Assembly (NCBI GenBank): GCA_019637855.1
Contig: JAHBUX010000023.1
Coordinates: 1 to 32,415, forward strand
DNA length: 32,415 nucleotides
Reading direction: 5' to 3'
Source of the DNA: Bdellovibrionales bacterium
GTDB lineage: Bacteria; Bdellovibrionota; Bdellovibrionia; Bdellovibrionales; UBA1609
Below the pieces are notes generated by a model. That model was given only the letters and a program-made list of their open reading frames with translations, was not told the origin of the DNA and ran no database searches. The position numbers and the translations under genes are program-made. Of this stretch, positions 31,733-32,415 are shown piece after piece (positions within the stretch are counted from its first letter, which is position 1; each line of letters begins with the position of its first letter).

Positions 31733-31766
31733 CTAAAGTCCCGCTCTTATCTAGCCGATAGGCTAG
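31733..31766 (+). promoter_or_regulatory. Sigma-28 (FliA)-like promoter of spoVG with inverted repeat
   Basis: CTAAAG at 31733-31738, a 15-base spacer and GCCGATAG at 31754-31761 agree closely with the sigma-28 class (TAAAG / GCCGATAA). The -10 lies inside a perfect inverted repeat, CTAGCC-GATA-GGCTAG (31751-31766). Transcription should start near 31768, leaving about 72 bases of leader before the ATG. In B. bacteriovorus a FliA-like factor drives attack-phase genes, so expression in that phase is inferred. Confidence 0.65.
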
Positions 31767-31839
31767 GTGGAAGTGTGTATTAACAACTATGTTGCAGATC
31801 AAAGGACGTCATTGAGCAACTCAGCTGGAGGTTACAGAA

Positions 31840-32148
31840 ATGAAGATCACCGAAGTGAAGGTCTTCCCAGTCAATGAGGAACGCCTAAAAGCCTACGTCA
31901 CGATCACCATCGACGGAGTGTTCGTCGTGCGGGATCTTAAGATCATCAAGGGCAACGAGGGACTTTTCGTCGCCATGCCGTCAAAGAAACGCAAAGACGG
32001 TCAGTTCAAGGACATCGCGCACCCACTCAATCAAGAGACGCGCACAGAGATCGAAAACGCGATCTTCGATGCCTACGAAAACGAAGTCCGCTCGATGGGC
32101 GAAAACCTAACCGACATCCGCCGTGAAGGCTCCTCGGACGACTACTAG
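31840..32148 (+). CDS. spoVG: SpoVG-family RNA/DNA-binding regulator
   Basis: A 102-residue SpoVG protein, near the family's usual length. It starts MKITEVKVFPVNEERLKAYV, then IDGVFVVRDLKIIKGNEGLF and VAMPSKKRKDGQFKDIAHPL, all family hallmarks; the C-terminus is acidic. SpoVG is known in Gram-positives and spirochaetes as a nucleic-acid-binding regulator, and is also found in Bdellovibrio. The ATG has GGAGG seven bases upstream. It has its own sigma-28-like promoter. Targets cannot be told from the sequence. Confidence 0.96.
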   Translation: MKITEVKVFPVNEERLKAYVTITIDGVFVVRDLKIIKGNEGLFVAMPSKKRKDGQFKDIAHPLNQETRTEIENAIFDAYENEVRSMGENLTDIRREGSSDDY

Positions 32149-32188
32149 CCTAAATAACCGTCACCAGGCCATTACCGCAACGCACAAA

Positions 32189-32214
32189 GCCGGGTTCTGA
32201 ACAGGAATCCCGGC
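32189..32214. terminator. Hairpin after spoVG, lacking a U-tract
   Basis: GCCGGG and CCCGGC form a strong stem, extended by TTC/GAA across a one-base bulge. It is followed by AAAAAT, not a U-run, on the plus strand. It may still mark the 3' end of the spoVG mRNA, but is not a textbook terminator in either direction. Confidence 0.4.
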
Positions 32215-32222
32215 AAAAATCC

Positions 32223-32249
32223 TTGCCATCAAGCACGCTTTATTAGAAT
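32223..32249 (+). promoter_or_regulatory. Possible sigma-70 promoter of tRNA-Gln
   Basis: TTGCCA (32223-32228) and TAGAAT (32244-32249) are good -35 and -10 matches, but the 15-base spacer is short. Transcription would begin near 32256, about 20 bases before the tRNA. Confidence 0.35.
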
Positions 32250-32276
32250 CCTAGTCCTTCGAAATTCTACCTGTGT

Positions 32277-32352
32277 TGGGGTGTCGGCAAGCTGGTAAGC
32301 CTTCAGATTTTGATTCTGACATTCGCAGGTTCGAGTCCTGCCACCCCATCCA
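32277..32352 (+). tRNA. tRNA-Gln (anticodon UUG)
   Basis: A complete cloverleaf: acceptor TGGGGTG (32277-32283) with CACCCCA (32342-32348), D arm GGC/GCC, anticodon stem TCAGA/TCTGA around the seven-base loop TTTTGAT, and T arm GCAGG-TTCGAGT-CCTGC. The anticodon is TTG (32310-32312), so glutamine. The U1-A72 first pair is typical of bacterial tRNA-Gln. The discriminator is U at 32349 and the CCA end is encoded (32350-32352). Confidence 0.95.
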
Positions 32353-32359
32353 ATTAACC

Positions 32360-32411
32360 CGCCCACCTAGGGTTCTTCGGTTCTTCGGTTCTTCTCACTT
32401 CATGGTGGGCG
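32360..32411. repeat. Three tandem 8-mers inside a perfect 8-bp inverted repeat
   Basis: GGTTCTTC occurs three times in tandem (32371-32394). The array lies between CGCCCACC (32360-32367) and GGTGGGCG (32404-32411), a perfect inverted repeat. The window ends four bases later, so its full context is unknown. Confidence 0.7.
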
Positions 32412-32415
32412 TGCA

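Noticed and set aside
1-32415. CRISPR array, IS element or prophage
   Set aside because: No spaced direct repeats, transposase, integrase or phage structural genes were seen.

Overview
The window looks like chromosomal core DNA from a predatory or predator-related member of the Bdellovibrionota. No single gene proves this. It rests on a combination: a SpoVG homologue in an otherwise Gram-negative gene set, a one-chain class II glycyl-tRNA synthetase, a large MoxR/BAT operon, HD-GYP signalling, a promoter resembling the flagellar sigma-28 (FliA) class in front of spoVG, and a free-standing RNA with a cyclic-di-GMP-I (GEMM-I) aptamer. Bdellovibrio bacteriovorus is known to express massively, in attack phase, a non-coding RNA containing a c-di-GMP riboswitch, and to use a FliA-like factor as its global attack-phase regulator. 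Base composition is roughly mid-50s % GC by eye. No IS elements, prophage or CRISPR arrays were seen.

Layout. Positions 1-2.8 kb (minus): ftsY followed by a Na/phosphate cotransporter. 2.9-3.9 kb: a nucleosidase (plus) converging on a small secreted protein (minus). 3.9-11.7 kb (minus): glyQS, ppdK and smc, closely spaced. 11.7-13.5 kb (minus): a membrane-anchored J-like protein and an AT-richer MFS transporter. 13.6-14.4 kb (plus): an Mrp/ApbC ATPase that lacks the usual cysteine pair. 14.4-14.8 kb: the structured c-di-GMP RNA, ending in a strong intrinsic terminator. 14.9-15.8 kb (plus): an exported protein with a histone-H1-like tail and a small membrane protein.

Positions 15.7-27.1 kb (minus) form one tightly packed run of nine genes: moxR, DUF58, a single-pass membrane protein, batA, batB, a TPR protein, batD, slt and mltD. 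This joins a MoxR/von Willebrand A envelope system to two peptidoglycan lytic transglycosylases. Divergent from moxR is an HtpX/M48-like membrane protein that has lost its zinc-binding motif. It is followed on the plus strand by a DUF1844 protein, a DegP/HtrA protease and a methyltransferase-like protein with a hydrophobic N-terminus. The window ends with an HD-GYP phosphodiesterase, spoVG behind a sigma-28-like promoter, and tRNA-Gln(UUG) followed by a short tandem repeat inside an inverted repeat.

The most interesting parts are the c-di-GMP RNA with its folded 5' domains, the exported H1-like protein just downstream of it, the BAT-transglycosylase operon with its neighbouring pseudo-protease, and the link between c-di-GMP signalling (RNA and HD-GYP) and attack-phase-type promoters.
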